From Nocardia sp. NRRL S-836 (GTDB lineage Bacteria; Actinomycetota; Actinomycetes; Mycobacteriales; Pseudonocardiaceae), in the NCBI RefSeq assembly GCF_001279525.1, contig NZ_LGDY01000094.1:62001-126000 (forward strand): a stretch of DNA of 64,000 bases. Direction: 5' to 3'. Position 1 is the first letter of the stretch. Each line of letters opens with the position of its first letter. The translations under genes and the position numbers were made by a program. The notes under the pieces were generated by a model. That model saw only the letters and a list, made by a program, of their open reading frames with translations, was not told the origin of the DNA and ran no database searches. Below are positions 1-9,901 of the stretch, in pieces.

Positions 1-1229
1 AACGCCAAACTCCGCAACACCAGATCACGCCCCATGCCAAGCTGCGCGCGCATAGCCGCCCAATGCGGCGTCAACGGCACACGCTCCGCAACCAGCGCCT
101 TGAAGAACAACCCCGCGGACAACACCTGCGCGACGACGTTGGCGATCGCCGACCCCTCCAACCCCCACCCCGCGCCGTAGACGAGCGCGGGACAGAGGAC
201 GGCACTGATCCCGTTGCCGACCAAGATGTACCGAAGCGGCCGCCGCGTGTCCTGCACCCCGCGCATCCACCCGTTGCCGGCCATCGTGACCAGGATGAAC
301 GGCGCCCCGAACAACGCGATCCGCACCCACTCGACCGCCGCGTCCGCAACCGCCCCGCCCCCGGCGAGAACCTCCGCCAACGGCCGCGCGAACACCTGCC
401 CCAGCAACACCACCAACACACCCGCGGCCAACGCCAGCCACGTCGCCTGCACCCCTTCGGCCACGGCTTCCCCACGCCGCCCCGCCCCGTGCAACCGAGC
501 CGTGCGCGCAGTCGTGCCGTACGACAGGAACGTCAGCTGCGTCGACACCTGCGTCAGCAGCACACCCCCGAGCGCCAACCCGGCCAACGGCAACGCGCCC
601 AGGTGCCCGACGACGGCGGTGTCCACCAGGACGTACAACGGCTCCGCGGCCAGCACCCCGAGGGCGGGCACGGCCAAGCCGATCACCCGCCGGGCGGGCA
701 CCTGGTCCGCGTGGTCGGCGCCTTCCGTCGCGGTCCGGTCGGCAGTGTCCACGTTCCGACCGCCGTTCGTCGCGGTCCGGCTGGCGGTGTCCACGCTCAG
801 AGCACCATTCGTCACTTCCGCAGCAGCGCCACCGGCCGACCCGCCACGCCCAGCGGCGTCCCCGGCACCGGCCCCAACTCCCGCAACGGCGGCACCCGCC
901 GAGGCACCATGGCCAGCGGCGTGCGCACTCACATCTCCGGCGCCGGTCGGCGCCTCCGCCGCGCCGTCACCAGTTGGCACTCCCGCCGTGCCGACACCAC
1001 CCGACGCACCACGCCGAGCAGCGCCCGAGCTCACACCCGGACCGACGTCCGAGCCGCCGCCCACAGCACCCACGCCTGGGCCCTCACCCGCAGCACCCGC
1101 ATCCGAGCCGGCATCCGCAGCGCCCACGTCCGAGCCCAAGCCCGCAGCGCCGGCCGCCTCATCCCGATCCGCGGCACCCCGGCCCACGTCCCGACCCTGA
1201 CCGCCGCTCCCCAGCCCCTGTTCCTCCAC
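1..1229 (-). CDS. MATE family efflux transporter (C-terminus cut by window edge)
   Basis: This frame is open from the stop at 1239-1241 to base 1. The transmembrane part begins near base 700 with VPARRVIGLAVPALGVLAA and continues with VDTAVVGHLGALPLAGLA, typical of the first helices of DinF/MATE cation-drug antiporters of the inner membrane. The start is uncertain. A GTG at 1229 would add about 176 Gly/Ala/Asp-rich residues before helix 1; GTGs at 752 or 701 would give a conventional N-terminus, and none has a convincing ribosome site. It lies downstream of the nrnA-ROK pair on the same strand, and DinF-type exporters commonly follow nrnA in actinobacteria. The family assignment is firm; the N-terminal extension is an inference from the open frame. 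Confidence 0.8.
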   Translation of the reverse strand, partial: MEEQGLGSGGQGRDVGRGAADRDEAAGAAGLGSDVGAADAGSDAGAAGEGPGVGAVGGGSDVGPGVSSGAARRGASGGVGTAGVPTGDGAAEAPTGAGDVSAHAAGHGASAGAAVAGVGAGAGDAAGRGGSAGGAAAEVTNGALSVDTASRTATNGGRNVDTADRTATEGADHADQVPARRVIGLAVPALGVLAAEPLYVLVDTAVVGHLGALPLAGLALGGVLLTQVSTQLTFLSYGTTARTARLHGAGRRGEAVAEGVQATWLALAAGVLVVLLGQVFARPLAEVLAGGGAVADAAVEWVRIALFGAPFILVTMAGNGWMRGVQDTRRPLRYILVGNGISAVLCPALVYGAGWGLEGSAIANVVAQVLSAGLFFKALVAERVPLTPHWAAMRAQLGMGRDLVLRSLA

Positions 1230-1429
1230 ACACCGAACCTAAGCGGTCGAGGCCCCCCGCCAAACTGCTTAGCGATGGAAAGCACTCCCACCACCCCGCT
1301 CCCCCGCGCGCTTCCTCCTAACGCGAGACGGCCGAGCAACAACATCCGGACACCCGAACAAGACGAGCACCCCACCGGATCCGGACACCCACGGCCCCAC
1401 ATCCACCCGTTCGAGTGACGTCAGGCCCG

Positions 1430-2563
1430 TCAGGACCGCTGCGGCAACCCGAACACGCGTTCGCGGGCCACCGCCAACGCCGAGTGCAGCGCACCGGAGC
1501 GCACGGGATGGGACGTGATCTGGGCGAGCTGCACCGGCGTCCGCGGAACGACCAGCTTCAGCAGTTCCTCCGACACCAGCTCGCACAGGGTCTCACCACC
1601 GGCCTGGGCCACCCCGCCGGACAGCAGCACCAGCTCCGGGTCGAGCACGCACACCACGTTGGCCAACCCGAACGCGATCCTACGAGCGAGGTCCGACAAA
1701 AACGCGCGACCGCCGGCGCCGGCCTGCAGAGCGTGGGCGACGGCGTCGAGGCCGGACGGGGCGTCGATGCCGTGGGAGGCGGCGAGGGCGACGATGGCCT
1801 CGCTGTCGACCTGGTCGCCGTAGCGGCCGCCGGGGATCTGCATCGAGTCGACCTCGCCGGCGCCGCCGGTGACGCCGCGCAGCAGGGTGCCGTTGATGAC
1901 CACGGCCGAGCCGATCTCGTCGGCGGGCCAGAAGAGCACGAAGTTGCGGACGCCAACGGCCTTGCCGGAGCTCATCTCCTCCAGTGCGGCGAGGTTGATG
2001 TCGTTCTCGATCGACACCGAGGTGCCGAGCAGGGTGCGCAGCGTCGAGGGGAGGTCCACCTCGACCAGGCCGGGCAGGTGGGGTGCGAAGCCCAGGAAAC
2101 CGGTAGAGGGGTCGACCGCGCCGGGGGTGCCGACCACCACGTGCGACAGCGCGTCCAGTTTCAGGCCGGCCAGCGCCGCGGCTTTCTGCACGGTCGAGCG
2201 GAAGGCCTGCAGGGTGTCGGAGGCGGGCATGGGGGCGCTGTGTTCGGCGAGCAGGGTGCCGGTGATGTCGGCGATGACGACGTCGATCAGCTCCGGGGTC
2301 AGTGCCACGGCGGCCACGTGGCCGACGGCGCCGTTGACGGCCCACATCTGGGCGCGGGGGCCGCGGCCGCCGCCGCGCAGGCCGGTGCGGACGACCATGC
2401 CGTCCTCTTCGAGGCGTGCGAGCAGCTGGGCGGTCGCGGGCTTGGAGAGGCCGATGACCTCCTCCAGCTCGGCGCGGGTCATGGCGCCGCTGCGGAGCAA
2501 CGTCTCGATGGCCGCGCGGTCGTTGATCTCCCGCAGCAGGCGCGGGCTTCCGGTTCTTGTCAT
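1430..2563 (-). CDS. ROK family transcriptional regulator
   Basis: A 377-residue ROK-type repressor-like protein, probably sensing a sugar or sugar phosphate. Residues about 10-70 form a winged helix-turn-helix (RAELEEVIGLSKPATAQLLA), and the rest is the ROK actin-like fold with a glucokinase-type IENDINLAALEE segment. The usual ROK zinc cluster (CxCGxxGCxE) is absent: the region after GGAGEVDSM contains no cysteines, so it may bind its effector differently or lack kinase activity. Its ATG overlaps the stop of nrnA (ATGA), so it is co-transcribed with a phosphoesterase and a translation operon, an unusual place for a ROK gene. The target operator is not apparent. Confidence 0.88.
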   Translation of the reverse strand: MTRTGSPRLLREINDRAAIETLLRSGAMTRAELEEVIGLSKPATAQLLARLEEDGMVVRTGLRGGGRGPRAQMWAVNGAVGHVAAVALTPELIDVVIADITGTLLAEHSAPMPASDTLQAFRSTVQKAAALAGLKLDALSHVVVGTPGAVDPSTGFLGFAPHLPGLVEVDLPSTLRTLLGTSVSIENDINLAALEEMSSGKAVGVRNFVLFWPADEIGSAVVINGTLLRGVTGGAGEVDSMQIPGGRYGDQVDSEAIVALAASHGIDAPSGLDAVAHALQAGAGGRAFLSDLARRIAFGLANVVCVLDPELVLLSGGVAQAGGETLCELVSEELLKLVVPRTPVQLAQITSHPVRSGALHSALAVARERVFGLPQRS

Positions 2564-3546
2564 GACTCCACCTGCTCCAGCGCGCCCTTGAGCGCGGCGA
2601 CGACCTCCGCGGGGGCGCCCTCGAACGTGAAACCGGCGGCCAGGCGGTGGCCTCCGCCGCCGAGCACCTGTGCCACCCGGCGCACGTCGACGCGGCCGAC
2701 CGCGCGCAGCGACACCGACCAGTGGCCGGGGCGCAGTTCCTTCAGCACAGCGGCGACCTCGGCCTCGGAGGTGGAGCGCACGACGTCGATCACGCTTTCC
2801 ACCTCCTCGCTGCGCACGCCCTGTGCGTCGTCCAGTCCGACCACCGCGTGCACGAGTCCGAGACCGTGTGCGGCGCCGCGGTCCAGTTCGGCGCGGGCGA
2901 GCACGCGCGACAGCATGCCGAGGTACGCGAACGGGTGTGCGTCCATCAACGGCCGTGTCACCTGGTACGCGTCCACACCGGTCTCCAGCAGACGCGCGGC
3001 CGTCAGGTGTGCGGCGGGTCCGGCGTTGCGGAAGCCGCCGGTGTCGGTGACCAGGCCGGCGTAGATGCAGCGCGCGAGCGGCTCGTCGAGCTCCACGTCC
3101 ATCTCGTCGAGGAGCTTCAACACGATCAGCACGGTCGCCTCTGCGTGCTCGTCGACGCAGTGAACGGTGCCGTAGCGCGTGTTCGACACGTGGTGGTCGA
3201 GAACGATCACGGGGCCGCGGGCGCCGGCGACGCGGTCTGCCAAGGGGCCCAACCGCTGCAGGCTCGCCGTGTCCAGCACGACCAGCAGCTCCGGGTCGGG
3301 CGGGACCTCGGAGCGGTGCACCAGCAGTCCGGCGGTGTCCAACGCCCGCAACGACTCCGGCACGACCTCGGGGTCACCGAACGCCACCCGCACCCGCACA
3401 CCGCGCCGGTGCAACGCGAGCCCCACCGCCAACGCGCTGCCGAGCGTGTCCGCGTCCGGGTTGATGTGAGCCAGCAGGGTCACATCACGGGCGTCTGCCA
3501 GTAGCCGCGCAGCCTCGGCAATGGTGGTGCTCAGGTCGTCTGCCAC
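2560..3546 (-). CDS. nrnA: Bifunctional oligoribonuclease/PAP phosphatase NrnA (DHH family)
   Basis: A 328-residue cytosolic DHH/DHHA1 phosphoesterase that degrades nanoRNAs and dephosphorylates 3'-phosphoadenosine 5'-phosphate. Visible motifs are the N-terminal HINPDADTLGSALA metal site (about residue 27), the signature DHHVSN (about residue 117), and the C-terminal DHHA1 glycine loop GGGGHRLAAGF (about residue 300). Length is normal for the family. It follows rbfA after a hairpin terminator and overlaps the downstream ROK gene by four bases. The rbfA-nrnA order is standard in actinobacteria, which strengthens the call. Confidence 0.93.
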   Translation of the reverse strand: MADDLSTTIAEAARLLADARDVTLLAHINPDADTLGSALAVGLALHRRGVRVRVAFGDPEVVPESLRALDTAGLLVHRSEVPPDPELLVVLDTASLQRLGPLADRVAGARGPVIVLDHHVSNTRYGTVHCVDEHAEATVLIVLKLLDEMDVELDEPLARCIYAGLVTDTGGFRNAGPAAHLTAARLLETGVDAYQVTRPLMDAHPFAYLGMLSRVLARAELDRGAAHGLGLVHAVVGLDDAQGVRSEEVESVIDVVRSTSEAEVAAVLKELRPGHWSVSLRAVGRVDVRRVAQVLGGGGHRLAAGFTFEGAPAEVVAALKGALEQVES

Positions 3547-3641
3547 AGGAAGACGTTAACCGCTCACCCGGCCGGCGTGTGACAAGGCACCCACACCCGT
3601 GCGGGATTGCGGCGACGAGCCTGGCCGGGGCGGTGCGAAGT

Positions 3642-3672
3642 GGACGGTCCCCGGCGGCGCCGGAGACCGTCC
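3642..3672 (-). terminator. Hairpin terminator after rbfA
   Basis: Arms GGACGGTC (3642-3649) and GACCGTCC (3665-3672) enclose further GC pairing. The hairpin lies 6 bases beyond the rbfA stop and 95 bases before the nrnA start. There is no U-tract, as is common in high-GC actinobacteria. Confidence 0.55.
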
Positions 3673-3678
3673 GATCCG

Positions 3679-4128
3679 TCAGTCCTCGTCTTCGTCGGTC
3701 CGCGGCGCCTTGTACGGGTCGGCCTCACCGGCGGGCGAGGCGCCCGCTGCGAGACGTGCGACCTCGGCGTCGGCGGCCTGCGCCTGGGCGAGCAGCTCGT
3801 CCATCTTCCGCGCCGTGTCGGGCACGGTGTCGGTCATGAACGTGAGCGTCGGCGTGAACCGGACGCCCGTCTGCTGGCCCACCATGGTGCGCAGCACGCC
3901 CTTGGCCTTCTCCAGTGCCGCGGCGGCACCGGCGAGATCGGGCTCGGAGTCGAGACGCTCGCCGAGGACCGTGTAGTAGATGGTCGCGTCGTGCAGGTCG
4001 CCGGTCACCTTCGTGTCGGTGATGGTGACGCGGGCCAGGCGCGGGTCCTTGACCTCGTGCTCCAGTGCGGAGGCCACGATCTGCGAGATCCGCTTGGCGA
4101 GCTTGCGGGCACGTGCCGTGTCGGCCAC
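3679..4128 (-). CDS. rbfA: 30S ribosome-binding factor RbfA
   Basis: A 149-residue KH-like protein that binds the 30S subunit and helps mature the 5' end of 16S rRNA. The N-terminus reads [20 protein letters not shown], and the conserved block [21 protein letters not shown] follows. The frame continues upstream for 32 codons, but the GTG at 4128 is preceded by AGGGGAGGCTC and matches the family N-terminus, so it was chosen. The last 30 or so residues are acidic and low-complexity (ending RTDEDED). It sits between ylxP and nrnA in the conserved infB cluster. Confidence 0.94.
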   Translation of the reverse strand: MADTARARKLAKRISQIVASALEHEVKDPRLARVTITDTKVTGDLHDATIYYTVLGERLDSEPDLAGAAAALEKAKGVLRTMVGQQTGVRFTPTLTFMTDTVPDTARKMDELLAQAQAADAEVARLAAGASPAGEADPYKAPRTDEDED

Positions 4129-4220
4129 GAGCCTCCCCTTCCTAGTCGTCCTCCGGCCCGACGAACCGCGTGCGGGCCCGAAAGGCAATGAGCACAGTGC
4201 GGTTCGAGTCTGCCCCGCGG

Positions 4221-4517
4221 TCATTCGTCGTCGGGTCCGACAAGCCTTGTCCGTGCTGAGAGCAGTTCCAGTTCGGGACGTCCCGCGACCAGCCTTTCAC
4301 AGCTGGCGAGCACGTCCCTGACGTGCTCCAGGTCAGCGGCGACGGCCGCCACCCCGATCAGGCTGCGCCGGTGCAGGTCGAGATGACCCGCTTCGGACAC
4401 AGCGACCTCGAAGCGCTTGCGCAGCTCGGCCACGACGGGCCGCACCACGGAACGCTTCTCCTTCAACGAGTGGACGTCGCCCAAGAGCACGTCCAGTTCC
4501 AGAGCCCCCACGTACAT
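4221..4517 (-). CDS. ylxP: DUF503 family protein (YlxP-like)
   Basis: A 98-residue protein of the small alpha/beta DUF503 family, beginning [20 protein letters not shown]. The start at 4517 has a strong site (GGAGG, 8 bases upstream), so the 19 extra upstream codons are rejected. The family sits between infB and rbfA in many Gram-positive bacteria and is thought to act in ribosome maturation, but its function here is unproven. The C-terminus is short and charged (VGPDDE). Confidence 0.9.
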   Translation of the reverse strand: MYVGALELDVLLGDVHSLKEKRSVVRPVVAELRKRFEVAVSEAGHLDLHRRSLIGVAAVAADLEHVRDVLASCERLVAGRPELELLSARTRLVGPDDE

Positions 4518-4531
4518 GGGAAAGATCCTCC

Positions 4532-4576
4532 AGAAGAAAAGGGTGCGGAGCCACCGGTTAAAACGGCTCCGCACCC
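4532..4576 (-). terminator. Intrinsic terminator between infB and ylxP
   Basis: A perfect 12-bp stem, GGGTGCGGAGCC (4541-4552) with GGCTCCGCACCC (4565-4576), has a 12-base loop. Read on the minus strand it is followed by TTTTCTTCTG, a true U-rich tail. It lies between the infB stop and the ylxP ribosome site, so ylxP-rbfA probably depends on read-through or a promoter of its own. Confidence 0.85.
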
Positions 4577-4588
4577 CTCATCGTCCGA

Positions 4589-7500
4589 CTAGGCGCGCGG
4601 CTTCTCGCGCATCTCGTAGGTCTCGATGATGTCCTCGAGCTTGAGGTCGCTGTAGTTGCCGAGCGTGAGACCACACTCGAAACCTTCGCGGACCTCGGTG
4701 GCGTCGTCCTTGAACCGCTTGAGCGAGCTGATCGGGAGGTTCTCCGCGATCACCTTGCCGTCACGGAGCAGACGCGCCCTGGCGTTGCGGCGGATCTCGC
4801 CCGACAGGACCATGCAACCCGCGATCGTGCCGACCTTGGAGGACTTGAAGACGTCGCGGATCTCGGCGCGGCCGAGCTGGACCTCTTCGTACTCCGGCTT
4901 GAGGAGACCCTTGAGGGCCGCCTCGATCTCGTCGATCGCCTGGTAGATGACCGTGTAGTAGCGGACGTCCACGCCCTCGCGGTTCGCGAGCTCGGTCGCC
5001 TTGCCCTCGGCCCGGACGTTGAAGCCCAGGACGATGGCGTTACCGGCCACGGCGAGGTTGATGTCGCCTTCGGTGATGCCACCGACACCGCGGTGGATCA
5101 CGCGCAGCTCGACGTCGTCGCCGACCTCGATCTTCATGAGCGCGTCCTCGAGGGCCTCGACGGTACCCGAGTTGTCACCCTTGATGATCAAGGTGAGAGC
5201 GCTGGTTTCCTTCAGCGCCGCATCCAGGTCTTCCAGGCTGACGCGCTTGCGCTTCGCGGCGTTGGCGGCGTTGCGGGTGCGGGCCTGGCGACGCTCGGCG
5301 ATCTGGCGGGCCACCCGGTCCTCGTCGACGACGAGGAACGAGTCACCTGCGCGCGGCACCGACGTCAGACCGATGACCTGCACCGGACGCGACGGGGTCG
5401 CGTCGTGCACGTCGTCGCCGTGCTCGTCCACCATGCGGCGGACGCGGCCGTAGGCGTCGCCCGCGACGATCGAGTCGCCGACGCGGAGCGTGCCGCGCTG
5501 GACCAGCACCGTGGCGACCGGACCGCGACCGCGGTCGAGGTGGGCCTCGATCGCGACACCCTGGGCCTCCATGTCCGGGTTGGCCCGGAGGTCCAGCGAG
5601 GCGTCGGCGGTCAACAGGATGGCCTCGAGGAGGCTGTCGATGTTGATGCCCTGCTTCGCGGAGATGTCGACGAACATCGTGTCGCCGCCGTACTCCTCGG
5701 CGACCAGGCCGTACTCGGTCAGCTGCTGGCGGATCTTGGAGGGGTTCGCACCCTCCTTGTCGATCTTGTTCACCGCGACCACGATCGGCGCCTGAGCGGC
5801 CTGCGCGTGGTTGATCGCCTCGACCGTCTGCGGCATCACGCCGTCGTCAGCGGCGACGACGATGACCGCGATGTCGGTCGCGTTCGCACCACGGGCACGC
5901 ATGGCGGTGAACGCCTCGTGACCCGGGGTGTCGATGAAGGTGATGAGCCGCGGGTTGCCCTCGAGCTCGGTCCGCACCTGGTAGGCACCGATGTGCTGGG
6001 TGATGCCACCGGCCTCGCCCTCGGCCACCTTCGCCTTGCGGATGGTGTCGAGGAGTCGGGTCTTACCGTGGTCGACGTGACCCATGACGGTGACGACCGG
6101 CGGACGGATCTGCAGGTCTTCCTCGTCGCCGGCGTCCTCGCCGTAGGTGATGTCGAACGTCTCGAGCAGCTCGCGGTCCTCCTCCTCGGGGGACACGACC
6201 TGCACGACGTAGTTCATCTCGGAGCCGAGCAGCTCCAGGATCTCGTCGGACACCGACTGGGTCGCCGTGACCATCTCGCCCAGGTGGAACAGCACCTGCA
6301 CGAGCGACGCCGGGTTGGCGTTGATCTTGTCGGCGAAGTCGGTCAGCGAGGCACCGCGCGGCAGGCGGATCGTCTCGCCGCTGCCCTTGGGCAGGCGGAC
6401 GCCACCGACCGAAGGCGCCTGCATGTTGTCCATGTACTCCTGGCGCTTCTGCCGCTTGGACTTGCGTCCACGACGCGCCGGACCACCCGGACGACCGAAG
6501 GCACCGGCGGTACCGCCGCGGCCAGCGCCGCCGCCACCACCGGGACGACCGCGGAAACCGCCGCCACCGGCCGGGGCACCGCCACCAGCGCCGCCACCGC
6601 CACCGGGACGGAAGCCGCCACCGGCGCCACCGCCACCACCGGGACGGAAGCCGCCGCCACCGCCGCCGCCTCCGCCACCGCGGAAGCCGCCACCGCCACC
6701 GGCACCGCCGCCACCGCCGCGGAAGCCGCCACCGCCGCCGCCCCCACCGGGACGACCGCCGCCACCGCCACCGCCGCCGGGACGGCCACCGCCGCCACCA
6801 GGGCCAGGACGGTTACCGGCCGGACGACCCGGCATCATGCCGGGGTTCGGGCGCGGGGGCATGTTGCCCGGGTTGGGGCGAGGACCGCCCTGACCGGGGC
6901 CACCGGGACGAGGACCACCCTGGCCGGGGCCGGGACGGCCACCACCCTGAGCGGCAGCCGGACGCGGGCCACCCTGACCGGGCGCGCCGCTCGGACGCGG
7001 GCTGGCCGGGCGCGGGTCGCCGGGCTTCGGGCCGGACGGGCGTTCGCCCTGTTCCGGACGCGGGCCGGGGCGAGGCCCCGGACGCGGCGCGGGAGCGTTG
7101 CCGCCACCGACACCGAACGGGTTGTTGCCCGGACGCGGGGCACGCGGGCCGGCGGGCTTGGAAGACTGCGTGCGCGGCGGCACCACGGACGGGGACTGCG
7201 CACCAGCGGACGCGGCCGGAGCCTGCGGCTGCTGGGGCTGTTGCTGCTGCGGAGCCGGGCGCGGGCCCGGACGCGGTCCGCCACCCGGCTTGGAGCCGGG
7301 AGCCGGGGCAGCCTTCTGAGCGGCCGGGGCCGACGCGGCGGGAGCTGCCGGAGCAGCGGGTGCCGGTGCGGCGGCCGGGGCCGGGGACTGCTGGGGTGCG
7401 GGCGCGGGAGCCGGGGCCTGCGCGGCAGGGGCTGCCGGAGCGGGCTTGGGCGCCGGCGGGCGCGGTGCGGCGGGCTTCGGGCCGGGGAAGGCCTTCGGCG

Positions 7501-7786
7501 CCGCGGGCCTGTTGTCGGACGCTGCTGCCGGCTTCTGCTCCGCCGGTGCGGCGGGCGCGGCGGCGGCAGCGGGTGCCGGAGCCTTGGGCTTCGGAGCGGA
7601 CGGCTTGGGAGCCGACGGCTTCGACTTGGCTTCGTAGGCGTCACGAAGCCGGCGGGCCACGGGGGCCTCGACGGTCGACGACGCGGACTTCACGTATTCG
7701 CCCTGTTCGGCGAGCTTGTTCAGAACTTCCTTGCTCGTAACACCGAGCTCTTTCGCGAGCTCATGCACGCGGGCCTTGCCTGCCAC
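4589..7786 (-). CDS. infB: Translation initiation factor IF-2
   Basis: A 1065-residue GTPase that brings fMet-tRNA to the 30S subunit and promotes subunit joining. An IF2_N module occupies residues about 5-55 ([20 protein letters not shown]). Then comes a roughly 400-residue disordered stretch of Ala/Pro, Pro/Arg/Gly and finally Gly-rich repeats. A second IF2_N-like segment lies before the GTPase ([14 protein letters not shown]). The G domain shows [20 protein letters not shown] and SAKQ, followed by domains II-IV. The start ATG at 7786 matches the family N-terminus. It follows ylxR by 87 bases with no ORF in between. The Gly-rich linker is longer than in most bacteria but typical of actinomycetes. 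Confidence 0.97.
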   Translation of the reverse strand: MAGKARVHELAKELGVTSKEVLNKLAEQGEYVKSASSTVEAPVARRLRDAYEAKSKPSAPKPSAPKPKAPAPAAAAAPAAPAEQKPAAASDNRPAAPKAFPGPKPAAPRPPAPKPAPAAPAAQAPAPAPAPQQSPAPAAAPAPAAPAAPAASAPAAQKAAPAPGSKPGGGPRPGPRPAPQQQQPQQPQAPAASAGAQSPSVVPPRTQSSKPAGPRAPRPGNNPFGVGGGNAPAPRPGPRPGPRPEQGERPSGPKPGDPRPASPRPSGAPGQGGPRPAAAQGGGRPGPGQGGPRPGGPGQGGPRPNPGNMPPRPNPGMMPGRPAGNRPGPGGGGGRPGGGGGGGGRPGGGGGGGGFRGGGGGAGGGGGFRGGGGGGGGGGFRPGGGGGAGGGFRPGGGGGAGGGAPAGGGGFRGRPGGGGGAGRGGTAGAFGRPGGPARRGRKSKRQKRQEYMDNMQAPSVGGVRLPKGSGETIRLPRGASLTDFADKINANPASLVQVLFHLGEMVTATQSVSDEILELLGSEMNYVVQVVSPEEEDRELLETFDITYGEDAGDEEDLQIRPPVVTVMGHVDHGKTRLLDTIRKAKVAEGEAGGITQHIGAYQVRTELEGNPRLITFIDTPGHEAFTAMRARGANATDIAVIVVAADDGVMPQTVEAINHAQAAQAPIVVAVNKIDKEGANPSKIRQQLTEYGLVAEEYGGDTMFVDISAKQGINIDSLLEAILLTADASLDLRANPDMEAQGVAIEAHLDRGRGPVATVLVQRGTLRVGDSIVAGDAYGRVRRMVDEHGDDVHDATPSRPVQVIGLTSVPRAGDSFLVVDEDRVARQIAERRQARTRNAANAAKRKRVSLEDLDAALKETSALTLIIKGDNSGTVEALEDALMKIEVGDDVELRVIHRGVGGITEGDINLAVAGNAIVLGFNVRAEGKATELANREGVDVRYYTVIYQAIDEIEAALKGLLKPEYEEVQLGRAEIRDVFKSSKVGTIAGCMVLSGEIRRNARARLLRDGKVIAENLPISSLKRFKDDATEVREGFECGLTLGNYSDLKLEDIIETYEMREKPRA

Positions 7787-7873
7787 TGCTCTCCTTGGTC
7801 GTGAGGCCGGCGGGCAAGTCCCATCGACCTCGTCTTAACGTCGCGCGTTCATGTCTTCAGCTTCACGGCTGAC

Positions 7874-8224
7874 TCATGACGGGTCGACCTGCTTCCTTGT
7901 TTCCTGCCGGCCCAGGGGCTGTCCCTGGGCCATGGTTCCGCGCTGCTCCAAGTGCTCGCGCAACAACGCGACGTCGAGTGCCCCCTGGACCCGCAGGGCC
8001 CGCGAGAACGCTCGTCGCCGCTCGGCGTTGCGCAGACATTCGAGATCGAAATGCAACCAAGCACCCCGACCAGGAAGCCGTCGATGGACGTCCGGTACAG
8101 CCGAACCGCCCACCGCGACCACACGCAGCAGCTCAGAGGGCAACGTCCGGGCCCGGCACCCAATACACGTGCGAACAGGGCCGATGTGCTGAGAAACCGA
8201 TCCCGACGTTGAACCGTTGATAAT
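7874..8224 (-). CDS. ylxR: YlxR family RNA-binding protein (RnpM-like), non-canonical start
   Basis: A YlxR/DUF448 protein, a small RNA-binding fold reported in Bacillus to modulate RNase P. The family motif RTCIGCRAR is present, followed by LRVVAV and PGRGAWLH. It sits between nusA and infB as usual. The start is odd: between the in-frame nusA stop (8240-8242) and the TCIGC motif there is no ATG, GTG, TTG or CTG in frame. The first TTG, at 8143, would remove the motif. The best candidate is ATT at 8222-8224, five bases after AGGGG; ATC at 8219-8221 or 8183-8185 are alternatives. The coordinates assume the ATT. Confidence 0.75.
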   Translation of the reverse strand: MINGSTSGSVSQHIGPVRTCIGCRARTLPSELLRVVAVGGSAVPDVHRRLPGRGAWLHFDLECLRNAERRRAFSRALRVQGALDVALLREHLEQRGTMAQGQPLGRQETRKQVDPS

Positions 8225-8239
8225 TCTATCCCCTGGAGC

Positions 8240-9253
8240 TCATTCAGCCGAACTGGATGTGACCGCTCCGGCAGCCGGAGCCTCCGCGTCGCTGCGGATG
8301 TCGATGCGCCAGCCGGTCAGGCGGGCGGCCAGACGGGCGTTCTGCCCCTCCTTGCCGATCGCCAGCGACAGCTGGAAGTCGGGCACCACGACACGGGCCG
8401 TCTTGGCCCGCTCGTCGAGCACCCGTACGGACACAACCTTCGCTGGTGACAAAGCATTCCCGACGAAAGTGGCGGGGTCGTCGGAGTGGTCGATGATGTC
8501 GATCTTCTCGCCACCGAGCTCGTGCATCACGTTGCGCACACGGGCGCCCATCGGGCCGATGCAGGCGCCCTTGGGGTTCACTCCGGCAACCGTGGATTTC
8601 ACCGCGATCTTCGAACGGTGACCTGCCTCACGTGCCACCGCGGCGATCTCCACGGTGCCGTCCGCGATCTCCGGGACCTCGAGGGCGAACAGCCGCCGCA
8701 CGAGGTTCGGGTGCGTCCGCGAGAGGGCGATCTGCGGGCCGCGGGCGCCACGGGAGACGCTCACGACGTAGCACTTGATCCGCTCGCCGTGGTTGTACTG
8801 CTCGCCCGGCACCTGCTCGGCCGGCGGCAGCACCCCCTCGGTGTCGCCCACCTGGACGACGACCATGCCGCGGGCGTTCGCGCGGGCGTCGCGCTGCACG
8901 ACACCGGCGATGATCTCGCCCTCCTTGGCGGCGAACTCGCCGAAGGTGCGCTCGTGCTCGGCGTCGCGCAGGCGCTGCAGGATGACCTGGCGGGCGGTGG
9001 TGGCGGCGATGCGGCCGAAGCCCTCCGGAGTGTCGTCCCACTCCTCCTGCACCACGCCGTCCGGACCCAGCTCCTGCGCGAGCACGCGCACGACGCCGGT
9101 CTTGCGGTCGATCTCCACCCGCGAGTGCGAGTGGTGCCCTTCGGTGTGCTTGTAGGCGGTCAGCAGTGCTGACTCGATCGCCTCCAGGACCGTCTCGAAG
9201 GGGATGTCCTTTTCACGTTCGATCGCCCTCAGGGCGGCGATGTCGACGTTCAC
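8240..9253 (-). CDS. nusA: Transcription termination/antitermination factor NusA
   Basis: A 337-residue RNA polymerase-associated elongation factor. The order is an N-terminal RNAP-binding domain ([15 protein letters not shown]), an S1 domain (about residues 130-195), then KH1 and KH2 ([18 protein letters not shown] and [19 protein letters not shown]). The C-terminal acidic repeats of proteobacterial NusA are absent, as is normal in actinobacteria. The frame is open far upstream, but the GTG at 9253 is preceded by GGAGGAGCCGAG and overlaps the rimP stop by four bases, which fixes the start. Its stop is in the same frame as the following ylxR. Confidence 0.96.
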   Translation of the reverse strand: MNVDIAALRAIEREKDIPFETVLEAIESALLTAYKHTEGHHSHSRVEIDRKTGVVRVLAQELGPDGVVQEEWDDTPEGFGRIAATTARQVILQRLRDAEHERTFGEFAAKEGEIIAGVVQRDARANARGMVVVQVGDTEGVLPPAEQVPGEQYNHGERIKCYVVSVSRGARGPQIALSRTHPNLVRRLFALEVPEIADGTVEIAAVAREAGHRSKIAVKSTVAGVNPKGACIGPMGARVRNVMHELGGEKIDIIDHSDDPATFVGNALSPAKVVSVRVLDERAKTARVVVPDFQLSLAIGKEGQNARLAARLTGWRIDIRSDAEAPAAGAVTSSSAE

Positions 9254-9774
9254 CTCGGCTCCTCCTCCGGTGCTTTCCGAGTGAGCCGAGCCAGTTCCTC
9301 GACCGGCGGCTGCTTGAACTCGATCTCCATGACCGCGCGTTCGATGTGGCGGTACTCCACGCGCTTCAGCTCGCCCTGGTGCAGCAGCTCGACCCCGGTC
9401 TCGTCGCACTCGCCGACCCGGCCGAACCACTCGACCTGCTCCGGCTGCTTGACCTTCACGAGACGCAGGTGCGCGCGCTTCCAGTGGCGCGGGTGCGTGA
9501 GGGGCCGGTCGACACCCGGCGAGGTGACCTCGAGGGTGTACGGCCCGTTGATCAGGTGCTCGTGCGCGTCGAGCGCCGCGGAGACCACGCGGCTGGCCTC
9601 TGCGACCTCGTCGAGGCCGATCCCGTCCTCGCCGTCCACGACGACCTTGACCAGACGGCGGCGCCCAGCCTGATTCACGTCGAGTGCGTCGAGGTCGAAG
9701 CCGACTGCTTCGAGCGCTTCCCGCACAACGGGTGCTAGCTGCGCGGCAAGCTCTCCGCGCGGCGGGCTGGACAC
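9250..9774 (-). CDS. rimP: Ribosome maturation factor RimP
   Basis: A 174-residue 30S maturation factor and first gene of the rimP-nusA-ylxR-infB cluster. The conserved core reads [20 protein letters not shown] and [22 protein letters not shown] start at 9774 has AAGGAG seven bases upstream. It is divergent from a lipoprotein gene, and the 127-base gap should hold the promoter of the whole cluster. An AGACTA box (TAGTCT on the minus strand) at 9844-9849 could be a -10 element, but no matching -35 is visible. Confidence 0.94.
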   Translation of the reverse strand: MSSPPRGELAAQLAPVVREALEAVGFDLDALDVNQAGRRRLVKVVVDGEDGIGLDEVAEASRVVSAALDAHEHLINGPYTLEVTSPGVDRPLTHPRHWKRAHLRLVKVKQPEQVEWFGRVGECDETGVELLHQGELKRVEYRHIERAVMEIEFKQPPVEELARLTRKAPEEEPR

Positions 9775-9901
9775 GTGGTGTCTCCTTCAGATCGAACGCA
9801 TGGAAACCCCGGCCGACGGTGTTTCGGCGGCCGTGGAGGCCCAGACTATCTCGTTCGCCCGCCTGCCACCGCCTCGCCGTCCGCTGGCAAGATTGGTTCG
9901 C

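Noticed and set aside
4129-4224. Longer RbfA start at 4224
   Set aside because: The extra 32 residues are not part of the family, and the GTG at 4128 has a strong ribosome site.
5093-7804. Very long plus-strand open frame (about 900 codons) opposite infB
   Set aside because: It is the antisense shadow of the infB coding region; its product is Thr/Ala/Gly low-complexity with no family similarity, an effect of extreme GC3.
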